Of a stretch of DNA of 64,000 bases, positions 1 through 8,926 are shown piece by piece. The first letter of the stretch is position 1; the number at the start of each line of letters is the position of its first letter. Below the pieces are notes generated by a model, which had not been told where the DNA came from, did no database searches, and worked only from the letters and a program-made list of their open reading frames with translations. The stretch is from Dermabacter sp. p3-SID358 (GTDB lineage Bacteria > Actinomycetota > Actinomycetes > Actinomycetales > Dermabacteraceae). The stretch covers positions 74,963-138,962 of the forward strand of contig NZ_JALXOZ010000004.1 in the NCBI RefSeq assembly GCF_025147465.1. Direction: 5' to 3'. The position numbers were made by a program, and so were the translations under genes.

Positions 1-2
1 TG

Positions 3-1031
3 TGGCGCGTGCGAATGCCGGACGAAGACATCACGTTCAACGACCTTGTGCGCGGCGAAATCACCTTCAAGGCAGGCTCGACCCCCGATTACGTGGTCGT
101 GCGCGCGAATGGCCAGCCACTCTATCCGCTCACGAACCCCGTCGACGATGCGCTCATGGGCATCACCCACATCCTGCGCGGCGAGGACATCCTCAGCTCG
201 ACCCCCCGCCAGGTTGTGCTCTACGAAGCGCTCAAGAAGATCGGCATTGCCGAGTTCACGCCCGAGTACGGGCACCTTCCCTATGTCATGGGCGAGGGCA
301 ACAAAAAACTCTCCAAGCGTGACCCCGAATCAAGCCTCTTCCTCTACCGCGATGAGGGCTTCGTGCCGGAGGGCATGATCAATTACCTCTCACTTCTCGG
401 CTGGGGCTACAGCGGCGACCAAGACATCTTCACGCGAGAGCAGTTCGTGGCGAAATTCGACGTTGCCGATGTTAATCCGAACCCCGCGCGCGTGGACTAC
501 AAGAAGGCGCTCGCGATCAACGCCGACCACATGCGCATGCTCGACGAGGCAGAATTCACCGAGCGCATGATCCCTTACCTCGAGAAAGCAGGCGTGGTCT
601 CCACGCCGATCACCGAGGATCAGCGTGCGCTTCTCACGAAGGCCACACCTCTCGTGCAACCGCGCATGAACCTCCTCGGTGAGGCGCCGGGGATGGTGCG
701 CTTTTTGTTCATCGACGACGCCGACCTCGTGATCGAAGAGGACGCCCTCAAGAAACTCGGTGATGATCCAGTTTCCGTGGTGCGTCGCGCGATTGAGGTC
801 ATCGAAGAAGGCGGCAAGGACAACTTTACGACCGAGAAGCTCGAATCGTCCCTACGTGCCGCCATTATCGAGGGAATGGGTGTCAAGCCTCGGCTCGCGT
901 TTGGCCCGCTGCGTTCGGGCATCTCGGGCCGTCGCGTGAGCCCGCCGCTTTTCGAGTCGATGGAGCTTCTCGGCTACGACTCGACCATTGCTCGCCTGAC
1001 CTCGTTCGCCGAACTTCTCGCATCGCGGTGA
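3..1031 (+). CDS. gltX: Glutamate--tRNA ligase, 3' part (5' end outside window)
   Basis: Charges tRNA-Glu with glutamate in the cytoplasm. The reading frame is open from the window edge, so only the last ~342 residues are present. Seen: a KLSKR signature (class I KMSKS loop) followed by DPESS, then the alpha-helical anticodon-binding region ending FAELLASR. This is the usual GluRS layout; the HIGH-motif half lies upstream of the window. The stop codon overlaps the GTG start of the mevalonate kinase by 4 nt (GTGA), so the mevalonate genes are probably co-transcribed with gltX. A tRNA-Glu gene lies 7 kb downstream. Identification is secure; the true start cannot be given. Confidence 0.93.
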   Translation, partial: WRVRMPDEDITFNDLVRGEITFKAGSTPDYVVVRANGQPLYPLTNPVDDALMGITHILRGEDILSSTPRQVVLYEALKKIGIAEFTPEYGHLPYVMGEGNKKLSKRDPESSLFLYRDEGFVPEGMINYLSLLGWGYSGDQDIFTREQFVAKFDVADVNPNPARVDYKKALAINADHMRMLDEAEFTERMIPYLEKAGVVSTPITEDQRALLTKATPLVQPRMNLLGEAPGMVRFLFIDDADLVIEEDALKKLGDDPVSVVRRAIEVIEEGGKDNFTTEKLESSLRAAIIEGMGVKPRLAFGPLRSGISGRRVSPPLFESMELLGYDSTIARLTSFAELLASR

Positions 1032-2200
1032 GCGAAGAAAAGTTCGAATACGCGACCGGGCACGGCCGCGCGCACGCCAAGACGATCCTCATTGGCGAGC
1101 ACGCGGTCGTGTACGGGCATCCCGCGATCGCATTTCCCATACGACACCTGGAGCTCAAGGCGACCGCTCGCCTTCTTCCCTACCCCGATTCCGTTGACGC
1201 AAACGCCGGCCGTATCGAGGGGTCGGTCTCGGCCGAAGGGTTTGGGACCATCAGCGGTTCGTATTCACTCACCGAGGGCTTCGCGTTCGATGACCAGACC
1301 GTCCCGGGAAGCGAGGTGCGCTTCGAGAGCGGTCTTACCCTCGATGTTCCCTCCTCACGAACGGGGGAGCGCCGTGGCAAGCGGCGCATCGCAACCGTGG
1401 GCGATCCCTCGACGGGGGCGATCTACCTCGATGTCGATACGGAAGAGGCCGAGGACGAGCTCGCTCAGTCCGCTCTGAGGACGATTCTCGGTCACGTAGG
1501 CGAAAAGCCCGGGCGCGCCGAGGTCACGGTTGAGGGAAGCATTCCCACCGCACGTGGCCTCGGCTCGAGCGCCGCGATGGCGAGCGCGATTGCCGTTGCC
1601 GTTGCACGCCTCTACGGTCACGAGCTCACGAGTGAGGAACGTTTCGAACTGGTGCAGTTCGTCGAGCGCATCGCCCACGGCACCCCGAGCGGGCTCGACG
1701 CCTACCAGACCATGGCGAAGGGGCCTCTGTGGTTCCAGGCTGGTAAGGCGGAGCCCCTCGATCTCGCCGAGACGCCCGCGCTCGTCGTTGCCGACACGGG
1801 TCTTCCCGGGCATACCCTCGATGCGGTGCGAGGAATACGCGAGCGTCGTGAACACGACGGACGACTCGTGGACGTTGCACTCGAAACCATCGCCTCCCTT
1901 GCGCACACGACACGTGAAGCTCTCCGCCTCGGCGATATGAGCAGCGTGGGCCGTGCGATGAACGACTGCCAGCAAATCCTCGCTGAGCTCGGGGTTTCGC
2001 ATCCGCGACTTGAGCACCTCGTAGGAGCAGCGCGCGAAGCGGGAGCCCTCGGCGCGAAACTCACGGGCGGTGGCCAGGGAGGGTGCATCATTGCACTCGC
2101 CCCTTCCCACGGCGCAGTACCCGCACTCACGCGGGCGCTTTCTTCGGCGGGCGCCAAGAATGTCTGGGCAATCAACCCGACGTGTGAGGAGCGACCATGA
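1028..2200 (+). CDS. mvk: Mevalonate kinase
   Basis: GHMP-superfamily kinase phosphorylating mevalonate to 5-phosphomevalonate with ATP. Seen: N-terminal [20 protein letters not shown] substrate motif (residues 11-30), the ATP-binding loop [11 protein letters not shown] at about 173-183, and a C-terminal [11 protein letters not shown] glycine loop. At 390 residues it is longer than the common ~310-340 aa bacterial enzymes. The extra length lies between the first two motifs, in a polar segment at about residues 60-150. It starts at GTG overlapping the gltX stop and ends overlapping the next ATG by 4 nt, so translational coupling is likely. First kinase of the mevalonate operon. Confidence 0.93.
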   Translation: MSEEKFEYATGHGRAHAKTILIGEHAVVYGHPAIAFPIRHLELKATARLLPYPDSVDANAGRIEGSVSAEGFGTISGSYSLTEGFAFDDQTVPGSEVRFESGLTLDVPSSRTGERRGKRRIATVGDPSTGAIYLDVDTEEAEDELAQSALRTILGHVGEKPGRAEVTVEGSIPTARGLGSSAAMASAIAVAVARLYGHELTSEERFELVQFVERIAHGTPSGLDAYQTMAKGPLWFQAGKAEPLDLAETPALVVADTGLPGHTLDAVRGIRERREHDGRLVDVALETIASLAHTTREALRLGDMSSVGRAMNDCQQILAELGVSHPRLEHLVGAAREAGALGAKLTGGGQGGCIIALAPSHGAVPALTRALSSAGAKNVWAINPTCEERP

Positions 2201-3189
2201 CGCGCGCTACTGCCGTTGCCCACCCCAACATCGCTCTCGTGAAGTACTGGGGTAAAGCCGATCAAAGGCTCAACCTTCCCGCGACGGGCTCGCTTTCGCT
2301 CACGCTCGATATTTTCCCCACAACGACGACGGTTGAGCTGACCAACGATCCAATGGATCGGGTCATGCTCGATGGAGTGGAACTCTCCGGGGACGAGTCT
2401 GCGCGTGTTCGCTCGGTTCTCGATCTTGTGCGCGAACGGGCGGGAACGGGCACTCACGCGCTGGTCACGTCCACAAATACCGTTCCGACGGCTGCTGGGC
2501 TCGCGTCGAGCGCCGCCGCGTTCGCGGCTCTCGCGAAAGCGTCGAGTGCCGCCTATGGTCTCTCACTGAGCGATGCGGAGCTCTCGCGCCTCGCACGCCG
2601 AGGCTCGGGCTCAGCGTGTCGCTCAATTTTTGGAGGACTTGTGCGCTGGAACAAGGGGACGAGTGACGAGACGAGTGTCGCGGAACGCCTCGAATGGCAG
2701 GGCGAACCTCTCGCCATGGTCGTTTCTGTGATTTCGAGCGCGCGCAAAAAGATCGGTAGCCGCGCCGGGATGAACCACACGGTCACAACCTCGCCCTACT
2801 TCGAAGGATGGGTGTCGTCGAATAACGCGCTTGTGGAGCGTGCCTCGAGCGCCGTGGAGCGAGCGGACTTCACGAGCCTTGGTGAGATCGCCGAAATGAG
2901 CGCACTGCGCATGCACGCATCGATGCTCGGAGCCGAGCCTCCACTTCGCTACCTCACGAGTAGGAGCTTCGCGATCTTCGATGCGGTCCAGGAGCTGCGC
3001 GAGGACGGGCTCGAGGCATACGCAAGCGCCGACGCGGGGCCCAACGTGAAGATTCTGTGTCGCTCACGCGAGGCTTCGCTCGTGGCTCACGCCCTGCGTG
3101 AGAGGATCGAAGACGTGAAGATGCACGTTTCGAACTCCGGCCCTGGCGCCTACCTCCTCGACGAGGGGGAGCGCCCGAGCGCAGCATGA
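2197..3189 (+). CDS. mvaD: Diphosphomevalonate decarboxylase
   Basis: Converts 5-diphosphomevalonate to isopentenyl diphosphate by ATP-dependent decarboxylation, the last committed step of the classical mevalonate route. Seen: N-terminal AHPNIALVKYWGKAD, the PTAAGLASSAAAFAALA phosphate-binding loop, and RRGSGSACRSIFGG, all diagnostic of MvaD. The C-terminal NSGPGAYLL segment also fits. Length 330 aa is normal. Start ATG overlaps the mvk stop (ATGA), and the 3' end overlaps the following ATG in the same way. The presence of both this enzyme and a phosphomevalonate kinase indicates the classical route rather than an archaeal variant. Confidence 0.94.
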   Translation: MTRATAVAHPNIALVKYWGKADQRLNLPATGSLSLTLDIFPTTTTVELTNDPMDRVMLDGVELSGDESARVRSVLDLVRERAGTGTHALVTSTNTVPTAAGLASSAAAFAALAKASSAAYGLSLSDAELSRLARRGSGSACRSIFGGLVRWNKGTSDETSVAERLEWQGEPLAMVVSVISSARKKIGSRAGMNHTVTTSPYFEGWVSSNNALVERASSAVERADFTSLGEIAEMSALRMHASMLGAEPPLRYLTSRSFAIFDAVQELREDGLEAYASADAGPNVKILCRSREASLVAHALRERIEDVKMHVSNSGPGAYLLDEGERPSAA

Positions 3190-4307
3190 GCGGATTTGCC
3201 TTCCGCGCGCCCGGCAAGCTTTTTGTCGCGGGCGAATACGGGGTTGTGCATCCAGGCAACCCCGCGGTGCTGATCGCGGTCGATCGCGCCATCACCGCCC
3301 GAGCGCTTCCCGTGCGCCGGGCTAGGGGCGTGCGCGTCGAAAGCGAGCTATGGGGGGAAGAACGCGATTACGAGCCCGCTCACGTGGGTGACGCGGTCGT
3401 GGAGCCACGCGAGCCCGTATTTCTCGCGCTTGGCGTACTCGAGGAGTACCTCGGTTCGCTTCCCTCCCTCGACATTCACCTCTCGTCGACACTCGAAGAA
3501 ACAGATGGTCGCAAGTACGGCTTCGGCTCTTCGGGGGCGGTGGTCGTCGCGACGATAGGCGCCGTGCTTCGCGCACTAGACGAGCGCGTCTCGCCGCTCG
3601 ACCTTTTCAAACTCTCCGCCCTTGCCGTTCTCGAGGGCAACGTGCGCGCCTCGTGCGCCGATGTGGCCACAAGCGTTCTCGGCGGCTGGGTGCTGTACCG
3701 CTCGTTCGACCGCGAGGCCGTGCGCGAGCTCCGTGTGCACCAAGGCGTCAGGGCCGCGATCGCAGCTGACTGGCCGGGACTCGCACTGGAGATCCTCGAC
3801 GTTCCGGGTGAGATCGAGGTCGTTATCGGCTGGAGCGGCGCGCCGGCCTCAACTCGTTCGCTCGTTTCCCAGGTGGATGAATCCGCGCGTGAGGGACGCG
3901 TCGATCTCGACGCCTTTAAGCGCGACAACGCCGCCCACGTCGAGCGTCTCGCGAGCGAACTGCGCGCGGGAGACGCAAACGCCGCAATGGCGACACTCAT
4001 TGCCGTTCTCGCGCAACTTCGCGGCCTCGATAGGGCCGCGGGAGGCGAAGAGGCCCTCGGTATCGAAACTCCCGACTTGAGGCTCATGGCCGAGATCGCT
4101 GCGAGATGTGGTGCGGCCGCTAAATTCTCGGGAGCCGGTGGTGGGGACTGCGTCATTGCCCTCGCCCCCAATGCCCAAGTCGCGCATTCCGTGAGGGAGG
4201 CTTGGCACTCGTCGGGGCTGATGGCGCTCGATGTGAGCGTGGAGCCGTCGGACCCCGATCACCGCCAACGAGACACGAAGGAAGAACGAGGAGGCGCCCA
4301 TGAGTAG
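3186..4307 (+). CDS. pmk: Phosphomevalonate kinase
   Basis: Third GHMP kinase of the operon, expected to convert 5-phosphomevalonate to 5-diphosphomevalonate. Seen: FRAPGKLFVAGEYGVVHPGN near the N terminus, the KYGFGSSGAVVVA nucleotide loop at about residue 103, and KFSGAGGGDCVIALAP near the C terminus. Length 373 aa fits the bacterial mvaK2 family. Its ATG overlaps the mvaD stop by 4 nt. At its 3' end it overlaps the isomerase start by 8 nt (ATGAGTAG). The assignment rests on motifs plus the operon position between the decarboxylase and the isomerase. Confidence 0.92.
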   Translation: MSGFAFRAPGKLFVAGEYGVVHPGNPAVLIAVDRAITARALPVRRARGVRVESELWGEERDYEPAHVGDAVVEPREPVFLALGVLEEYLGSLPSLDIHLSSTLEETDGRKYGFGSSGAVVVATIGAVLRALDERVSPLDLFKLSALAVLEGNVRASCADVATSVLGGWVLYRSFDREAVRELRVHQGVRAAIAADWPGLALEILDVPGEIEVVIGWSGAPASTRSLVSQVDESAREGRVDLDAFKRDNAAHVERLASELRAGDANAAMATLIAVLAQLRGLDRAAGGEEALGIETPDLRLMAEIAARCGAAAKFSGAGGGDCVIALAPNAQVAHSVREAWHSSGLMALDVSVEPSDPDHRQRDTKEERGGAHE

Positions 4308-5385
4308 TTCACGCAAAGACGACCACGTGCGGCTCGCGATGGAGCAGGAGACCGCGCGTCGCCGCTCGAGGGATTTTGACGATGTGCGCATCGTCCACCA
4401 CCCCCTCAGCGCCGTGAACGTGGACACGGTTAGTCTCGAGGTTGAGATCGCAGACCGTACCTGGACGCTGCCGTATTACATCAACGGCATGACCGGCGGA
4501 AGTGAGTTCACCGGAAAAGTCAACCAAGCTCTCGCAATCGCGGCCGCGGAGACCGGCATCGCGATGGCATCGGGATCGATGAGCGCATATTTCAAGGACC
4601 CCGCGTGCGCGCCGAGCTTTACCGTTCTTCGTGATGAAAACCCCCATGGCTTCCTCATGGCGAACCTCTCGGCGAACGCGAGCCCTGAGCAGGCGCGCGA
4701 GGCGATCGAACTGATCGACGCGGATGCCCTCCAGATTCACGTCAATGCCGTGCAAGAAATCGTGATGCCCGAGGGGGATCGCGAGTTTGAGCACTGGCCG
4801 CAGCGTATCGAGGCGATTGCGCGCGCCGTGGACGTTCCCGTCATCGTCAAGGAAGTGGGCTTCGGAATGACGGGAGACACGGTTCGCGGCCTCTCGTCAC
4901 TCGGGGTTGCGTACGTGGATGTCGCGGGCAATGGTGGAACCGACTTTGCGCGGATCGAGAGCGCGCGTAGGGACGATCAGTTCTCCCATTTGAACGGATG
5001 GGGCCAGAGTGCGGTCGAAAGCCTCATCGATGCGCGGGGTGCCTCGCGGGATACGGGTGTACCGCTTTTCGCGAGCGGCGGGGTGCGCACGAGCCTCGAT
5101 GTCCTGAAGGCTCTCGCACTCGGTGCAAAAGCGGTAGGCGTTGCCGGTGGTTTTCTCGCGATCGTGCGTGAGAGTGGCCCTGATGCCCTCATTCGCGAAA
5201 TCCGTGTGTGGGAGGGACAGCTGCGCTCAATGATGGCTCTTGTGGGGGCGCGAAACGTTCCCGCGCTCACGCGCACGGATCTTCTTCTCACGGGCAGAGT
5301 GCGCGAGTACGCGGATGCGAGGGGCTTTGATCTTTCCCATTTCGCGCGACGAAGCGGCAAGGTGAGTGGAGGTTTGCATGAGTGA
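4300..5385 (+). CDS. fni: Isopentenyl-diphosphate delta-isomerase, type 2
   Basis: FMN-dependent enzyme interconverting IPP and DMAPP. Seen: N-terminal RKDDHVRLAMEQ, YYINGMTGGSEFTGKVN, the HVNAVQEIVMPEGDREFEHW segment, VPVIVKEVGFGM, the VDVAGNGGTDFA loop and the phosphate-binding FASGGVRTSLDVLKALALGA region, all typical of the TIM-barrel type 2 enzyme. Length 361 aa is normal. Start ATG has GAGGAGG nine bases or so upstream and overlaps the pmk stop by 8 nt. Having a type 2 isomerase inside a mevalonate operon is the arrangement known from Streptomyces sp. CL190 and Gram-positive cocci. Confidence 0.94.
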   Translation: MSSSRKDDHVRLAMEQETARRRSRDFDDVRIVHHPLSAVNVDTVSLEVEIADRTWTLPYYINGMTGGSEFTGKVNQALAIAAAETGIAMASGSMSAYFKDPACAPSFTVLRDENPHGFLMANLSANASPEQAREAIELIDADALQIHVNAVQEIVMPEGDREFEHWPQRIEAIARAVDVPVIVKEVGFGMTGDTVRGLSSLGVAYVDVAGNGGTDFARIESARRDDQFSHLNGWGQSAVESLIDARGASRDTGVPLFASGGVRTSLDVLKALALGAKAVGVAGGFLAIVRESGPDALIREIRVWEGQLRSMMALVGARNVPALTRTDLLLTGRVREYADARGFDLSHFARRSGKVSGGLHE

Positions 5386-6439
5386 CAAAAACGATCAGGG
5401 ATTGTTCGCCCACATTCCCATGAAGTGGCTCGGCCCCCTCAGGATCAGCGGAAACGTTGCCGAAGGAGAGGTCGAGGTTCCCCTCGCGACCTACGAGACG
5501 ACCCTATTTCCCTCGGTCAAGCGGGGTGCGACCGTGTCGCGTCTTGTTGAGGGCGGGATTCGCACGACCCTCGTGGACGAGCGGATGACTCGCTCGATCC
5601 TATTCCAAGCAGATTCGGCCGCTGAGGCTCATGAAGCAGCGAAGCGTGTGTGTGCGGACCTCCCCGTCCTCCAAGAAGTTGTATCCTCGACGAGCCGTTT
5701 CGCGCGCCTCATCGATGTCGCCCCCGAGATCGTGGGCAACCTTCTCTACCTTCGCCTCGAATTTCTGACGGGTGACGCCGCCGGCCACAACATGGTGACT
5801 CTCGCCGCGGACGCGCTCATGCCTCACATCGCGAGCCGCGAGCCCGCGCTGCGATACGCGAGTATTTCCGGTAATTACTGCACCGATAAGAAGCCTTCCG
5901 CGGTCAACGGCATCCGCGGCCGTGGCAAAAATGTCGTTGCTGAAATCACCCTGCCCGAAGAGGTGCTCCGGCGTAGACTCCGCACGAGTGCCGAACGCAT
6001 GGTGGATCTCAACGTGCGCAAGAATCTCGTGGGCGGTATCGCCGCTGGCTCGCTTAGGAGTGCGAACGCCCACTATGCGAACATGCTGCTCGGCTTCTAT
6101 CTCGCGACCGGCCAGGACGCGGCAAACATCGTCGAAGGAAGCCAGGGGATTACCCACCTTGAGCGCCGTGGTGCTCATGGTGAGGATCTCTACTTCTCGT
6201 GCACGATCCCTCATCTCATCGTTGGGTCTGTGGGCAATGGCAAGGGCCTTGAGTTTGTGAGCGAAAATCTCGCGCGACTCGGCTGCCGTGAAGAACGCGA
6301 ACCCGGGGAAAATGCACGCCGGCTCGCGGGGCTTGCCGCGGCGACAGTGCTTTGCGGGGAGCTTTCCCTCATGGCGGCGCAGACCAATCCGGGCGAGCTC
6401 ATGGCCGCCCACGTCCAGTTCGAAAGGAGCTCGCGATGA
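5378..6439 (+). CDS. hmgR: Hydroxymethylglutaryl-CoA reductase, class I type
   Basis: Reduces HMG-CoA to mevalonate. Seen: catalytic Glu in ATYETTLFPSVKRG (E40), NYCTDKKPSAVNGIRGRGK carrying the catalytic lysine (K171/K172), GQDAANIVEGS with the catalytic Asp (D247), and a C-terminal AAHVQFERSS with the catalytic His (H345). The NYCTDKKP...RGRGK block is class I-like (archaeal, eukaryotic and Streptomyces CL190), in line with NADPH use, rather than class II as in Pseudomonas. The start is taken at ATG 5378, preceded by GGAGG and overlapping the fni stop by 8 nt. An in-frame start 12 nt earlier has no better ribosome site. 353 aa; no membrane domain. Confidence 0.93.
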   Translation: MSDKNDQGLFAHIPMKWLGPLRISGNVAEGEVEVPLATYETTLFPSVKRGATVSRLVEGGIRTTLVDERMTRSILFQADSAAEAHEAAKRVCADLPVLQEVVSSTSRFARLIDVAPEIVGNLLYLRLEFLTGDAAGHNMVTLAADALMPHIASREPALRYASISGNYCTDKKPSAVNGIRGRGKNVVAEITLPEEVLRRRLRTSAERMVDLNVRKNLVGGIAAGSLRSANAHYANMLLGFYLATGQDAANIVEGSQGITHLERRGAHGEDLYFSCTIPHLIVGSVGNGKGLEFVSENLARLGCREEREPGENARRLAGLAAATVLCGELSLMAAQTNPGELMAAHVQFERSSR

Positions 6440-7596
6440 CCCGCGCGATCGGCATCACCGATATTTCAGCGGCAACAACCTCGCTCTTCCTCCCACTCAC
6501 CGCCCTCGCCGAGGCGCAAGGCACGAGCGCCGGGAAGTACCTGCGCGGCATCGGTCAACACGAGATGAGCGTCCCGTGCGAGGACGAGGACATCGTGACT
6601 CTCGCGGCCCGCGCGGCGGCCCCCATCATCGAACGACACGGTGCGGGGGACATCCGCACGCTGCTTTTCGCGACCGAGACCGGAATCGACCAATCGAAGG
6701 CCGCGGGCATTTACGTGCATGAGCTTCTTGGGCTTTCCGAAAACACCCGAGTCCTGGAGCTTAAAGAGGCGTGCTATTCGGCGACCGCGGCGCTCCAATT
6801 TGCGCTCGGCATCGTCGCCCGAAACCCGGGGGAGAAGGTCCTCGTGATCGCGAGCGATATTGCTCGCTACGAACTTGACTCGAGCGGTGAGGCGACCCAG
6901 GGTGCAGGTGCCTTAGCGATGCTCGTGTGCGCCGATCCGGCGATCATGGCCATTGAGCCTGCCTCAGGTCTGTTTACCGAAAACGTCCACGACTTTTGGC
7001 GACCGAATGATCGCACGACCGCACTTGTTGATGGCCGCTTTTCCGTGACCGTGTACCTGCGTGCGGTGATCTCCGCTTACGACGACTATGTGAGTCGCGG
7101 GGGAGCGAAGTTTGCCGATCTTTCGCGCGTGTGCTTCCACCAGCCGTTCACGAAAATGGCGGCGAAGGCCATGCAAACTCTCGCGAAGCACGCGGGTGCC
7201 GAATCGGTTGCAAACGCCGTCTCTTCGCTCGAAGAGACGATGATTCTCAACCGTCGCCTGGGCAACACCTATACCGCATCGGTCTACATGGGGCTCCTCT
7301 CGCTCCTGGAACACGCCGAGCTCGAGGCGGGGGAGCGCATCGGGATCTTCAGCTATGGCTCCGGCGCCGTAGCGGAGTTCTTTGCCGGCACGCTTATTGA
7401 GGGGTACCGCAATCATCTCCGCCCCGGCGCGCTTACGGCCCAGCTCGATGCACGTCGGGAAATCGACTACGCAGAGTATCGCGAGCGCCATACTCGGGCG
7501 GATAGAACGGGAGACTTCGAGACGCGGGTGGAAGGGCGAGGCCCGTTCCGTTTCGCTGGGGTGCGCGACTCAATTCGGGCGTACGAAAAGGCGTAA
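6436..7596 (+). CDS. mvaS: Hydroxymethylglutaryl-CoA synthase
   Basis: Condenses acetyl-CoA with acetoacetyl-CoA to HMG-CoA, the entry step of the pathway. Seen: catalytic Cys in LELKEACYSAT (C113), the Glu of FATETGID (E82) and His of CFHQPF (H235), plus the C-terminal FSYGSGAVAEFF. Length 386 aa matches the bacterial family. Start ATG 6436 follows AAAGGAG and overlaps the reductase stop by 4 nt. It is the last gene of the operon; tRNA genes follow after ~140 bp. No thiolase gene is present in the window, so acetoacetyl-CoA must come from elsewhere. Confidence 0.94.
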   Translation: MTRAIGITDISAATTSLFLPLTALAEAQGTSAGKYLRGIGQHEMSVPCEDEDIVTLAARAAAPIIERHGAGDIRTLLFATETGIDQSKAAGIYVHELLGLSENTRVLELKEACYSATAALQFALGIVARNPGEKVLVIASDIARYELDSSGEATQGAGALAMLVCADPAIMAIEPASGLFTENVHDFWRPNDRTTALVDGRFSVTVYLRAVISAYDDYVSRGGAKFADLSRVCFHQPFTKMAAKAMQTLAKHAGAESVANAVSSLEETMILNRRLGNTYTASVYMGLLSLLEHAELEAGERIGIFSYGSGAVAEFFAGTLIEGYRNHLRPGALTAQLDARREIDYAEYRERHTRADRTGDFETRVEGRGPFRFAGVRDSIRAYEKA

Positions 7597-7733
7597 GAAG
7601 GAGGTTCGACGCTGGCTCGGCAACCGTCGGAACTCTTCTCGTGTGAAGGCCTCCACAATGGGACTCGAAAAGTTGCCGGGCCCTTGGGGCTCGACTATTG
7701 TTGTATTTCGTTCGGTTCGCCGAGCGAGTCCCT

Positions 7734-7805
7734 TGGGGTATGGTGTAATTGGCAACACGGCTGATTCTGGTTCAGTTGTTCTAGGTTCGAGTCCTGGTAC
7801 CCCAG
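7734..7805 (+). tRNA. tRNA-Gln (anticodon CTG)
   Basis: Seven-base acceptor pairs TGGGGTA with TACCCCA. The D stem is GTGT/ACAC. The anticodon stem GCTGA/TCAGT encloses loop TTCTGGT with anticodon CTG (reads CAG). The T arm is CTAGG-TTCGAGT-CCTGG. Discriminator base G; no encoded CCA. Confidence 0.93.
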
Positions 7806-7829
7806 CGATGCAGGTCACACGGCCTGGAT

Positions 7830-7858
7830 TTGGAAACAACCAGCAGTTTTGCTAAAGT
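7830..7858 (+). promoter_or_regulatory. Candidate promoter for tRNA-Glu
   Basis: TTGGAA (-35, 7830-7835) and TAAAGT (-10, 7853-7858) are separated by exactly 17 bp and lie 23 bp before tRNA-Glu. This suggests that the tRNA has its own promoter rather than depending only on tRNA-Gln read-through. Confidence 0.6.
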
Positions 7859-7881
7859 TTCTACGGCCTCATTGAGGTAAG

Positions 7882-7954
7882 GCCCCGTTCGTCTAGCGGC
7901 CTAGGACGTCGCCCTCTCACGGCGGTAACACCGGTTCAAATCCGGTACGGGGTA
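7882..7954 (+). tRNA. tRNA-Glu (anticodon CTC)
   Basis: Acceptor GCCCCGT pairs with ACGGGGT (G-T at 1-72). Anticodon stem TCGCC/GGCGG encloses loop CTCTCAC with anticodon CTC (reads GAG). The T arm is CCGGT-TCAAAT-CCGG. Discriminator A; CCA not encoded. A strong hairpin terminator follows at once. Confidence 0.94.
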
Positions 7955-7960
7955 CAGAGT

Positions 7961-7994
7961 AAAAGCCCGACCACTTCAGTGGTCGGGCTTTTTC
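7961..7994 (+). terminator. Rho-independent terminator after tRNA-Glu
   Basis: A perfect stem (AAAAGCCCGACCAC pairing with GTGGTCGGGCTTTT) with a TTCA loop and a T run ends the tRNA transcript seven bases after tRNA-Glu. Confidence 0.9.
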
Positions 7995-8080
7995 GTACTC
8001 GGGACCTTTCCGGCGTATCCTTAAAGCCAGCAGGGAGTTTGGCTCACAAAAGCGTGAGCCCGGCCGTGGAAGGAAAAACC

Positions 8081-8899
8081 ATGAGTGCAAATGAAGGCCG
8101 CATCGTTGTCGGCGTAGAGGACACTGAGGAATCCGATCACGCAATCCGTTGGGCCGCGCGAAACGCGCTCGCTCTCAAAAAGCCCCTGCATCTTGTTCAT
8201 GCCTTCGTGTGGCCGCTCATGGGCGTTGATGTCGACCCTGTCCCTGGCGTGAGCGGTTCGGGCCTCAAGGTTGCGGCGCAGCGCTTGCTGGATGAGGCTG
8301 CGCAGATCGCGTATGAGGTTGCGCCCGGCTGCGAAGTGACGACCCAAATCGTTGACGGTCGCGCCGTTGATGTCCTGATTCAGCAGTCGGAGAGCGCGGA
8401 TGCGCTCGTCGTAGGGTCACGTGGGCTCGGGCGCTTCCTTTCGCTCATCGTGGGCTCGACGAGTTCGGCACTGCTCACACGTTCGAAGTGCTCGATTGTC
8501 GTTGTCCGCGGCGACATTGCCGCTGATGGCCCCGTCGCGGTGTTCTACGACGGCGGAACGGCTTTTGAGCGAGCCCTCGACCGCGCGGCTGAGTTCGCCA
8601 AGATCTACGGTACAGGCGTGCGAGTGATTCCGTCGATCGTGATCCCCGAAGAACAATGGGCGGGAATCCTCGAAAGCGCGCAGCGATACTTGCGCGCGGT
8701 TGCGCCCGCGGTTGAGGTCGAGATCACCGAGTACGGTCGCCAGCACACCGCGAAGGAGCTCATTCAGCGCAGCGAGGGTACACGCCTGATCGTCGCGAAC
8801 GCGCGCGGTAAGAATGACGAGCTCGAACGGCAGCCCGTCGTGTCGAATACCGCATTTTTGCAGTACGCGAATACCCCCGTGTGGCTCGAGCGGCGATAG
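8081..8899 (+). CDS. Universal stress protein, tandem Usp domains
   Basis: 272-aa cytoplasmic protein with two UspA-like domains, roughly residues 5-145 and 150-272. The first carries the ATP-binding GxxGx9G(S/T) motif (VVGSRGLGR...VGSTSSALL), so it belongs to the ATP-binding type. The second lacks that motif and looks degenerate. Such tandem proteins (as in Mycobacterium DosR regulons) are linked to hypoxia or stationary-phase survival. Start ATG 8081 follows GGAAGGA; in-frame codons upstream lie within the tRNA terminator and are not credible starts. A single-gene unit between a terminator and a convergent regulator gene. Confidence 0.88.
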   Translation: MSANEGRIVVGVEDTEESDHAIRWAARNALALKKPLHLVHAFVWPLMGVDVDPVPGVSGSGLKVAAQRLLDEAAQIAYEVAPGCEVTTQIVDGRAVDVLIQQSESADALVVGSRGLGRFLSLIVGSTSSALLTRSKCSIVVVRGDIAADGPVAVFYDGGTAFERALDRAAEFAKIYGTGVRVIPSIVIPEEQWAGILESAQRYLRAVAPAVEVEITEYGRQHTAKELIQRSEGTRLIVANARGKNDELERQPVVSNTAFLQYANTPVWLERR

Positions 8900-8901
8900 A
8901 C

Positions 8902-8923
8902 CCTCCCACTCCTTTGGGGGAGG
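8902..8923. terminator. Weak hairpin between convergent usp and IclR genes
   Basis: CCTCCC (8902-8907) can pair with GGGAGG (8918-8923) across a 10-nt loop in the 27-bp gap between the two convergent genes. There is no clear T run on either side, so the call is tentative. Confidence 0.35.
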
Positions 8924-8926
8924 CGG

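Noticed and set aside
5600..6412. 270-codon minus-strand frame opposite HMG-CoA reductase
   Set aside because: No motifs; the plus-strand enzyme has all catalytic residues.
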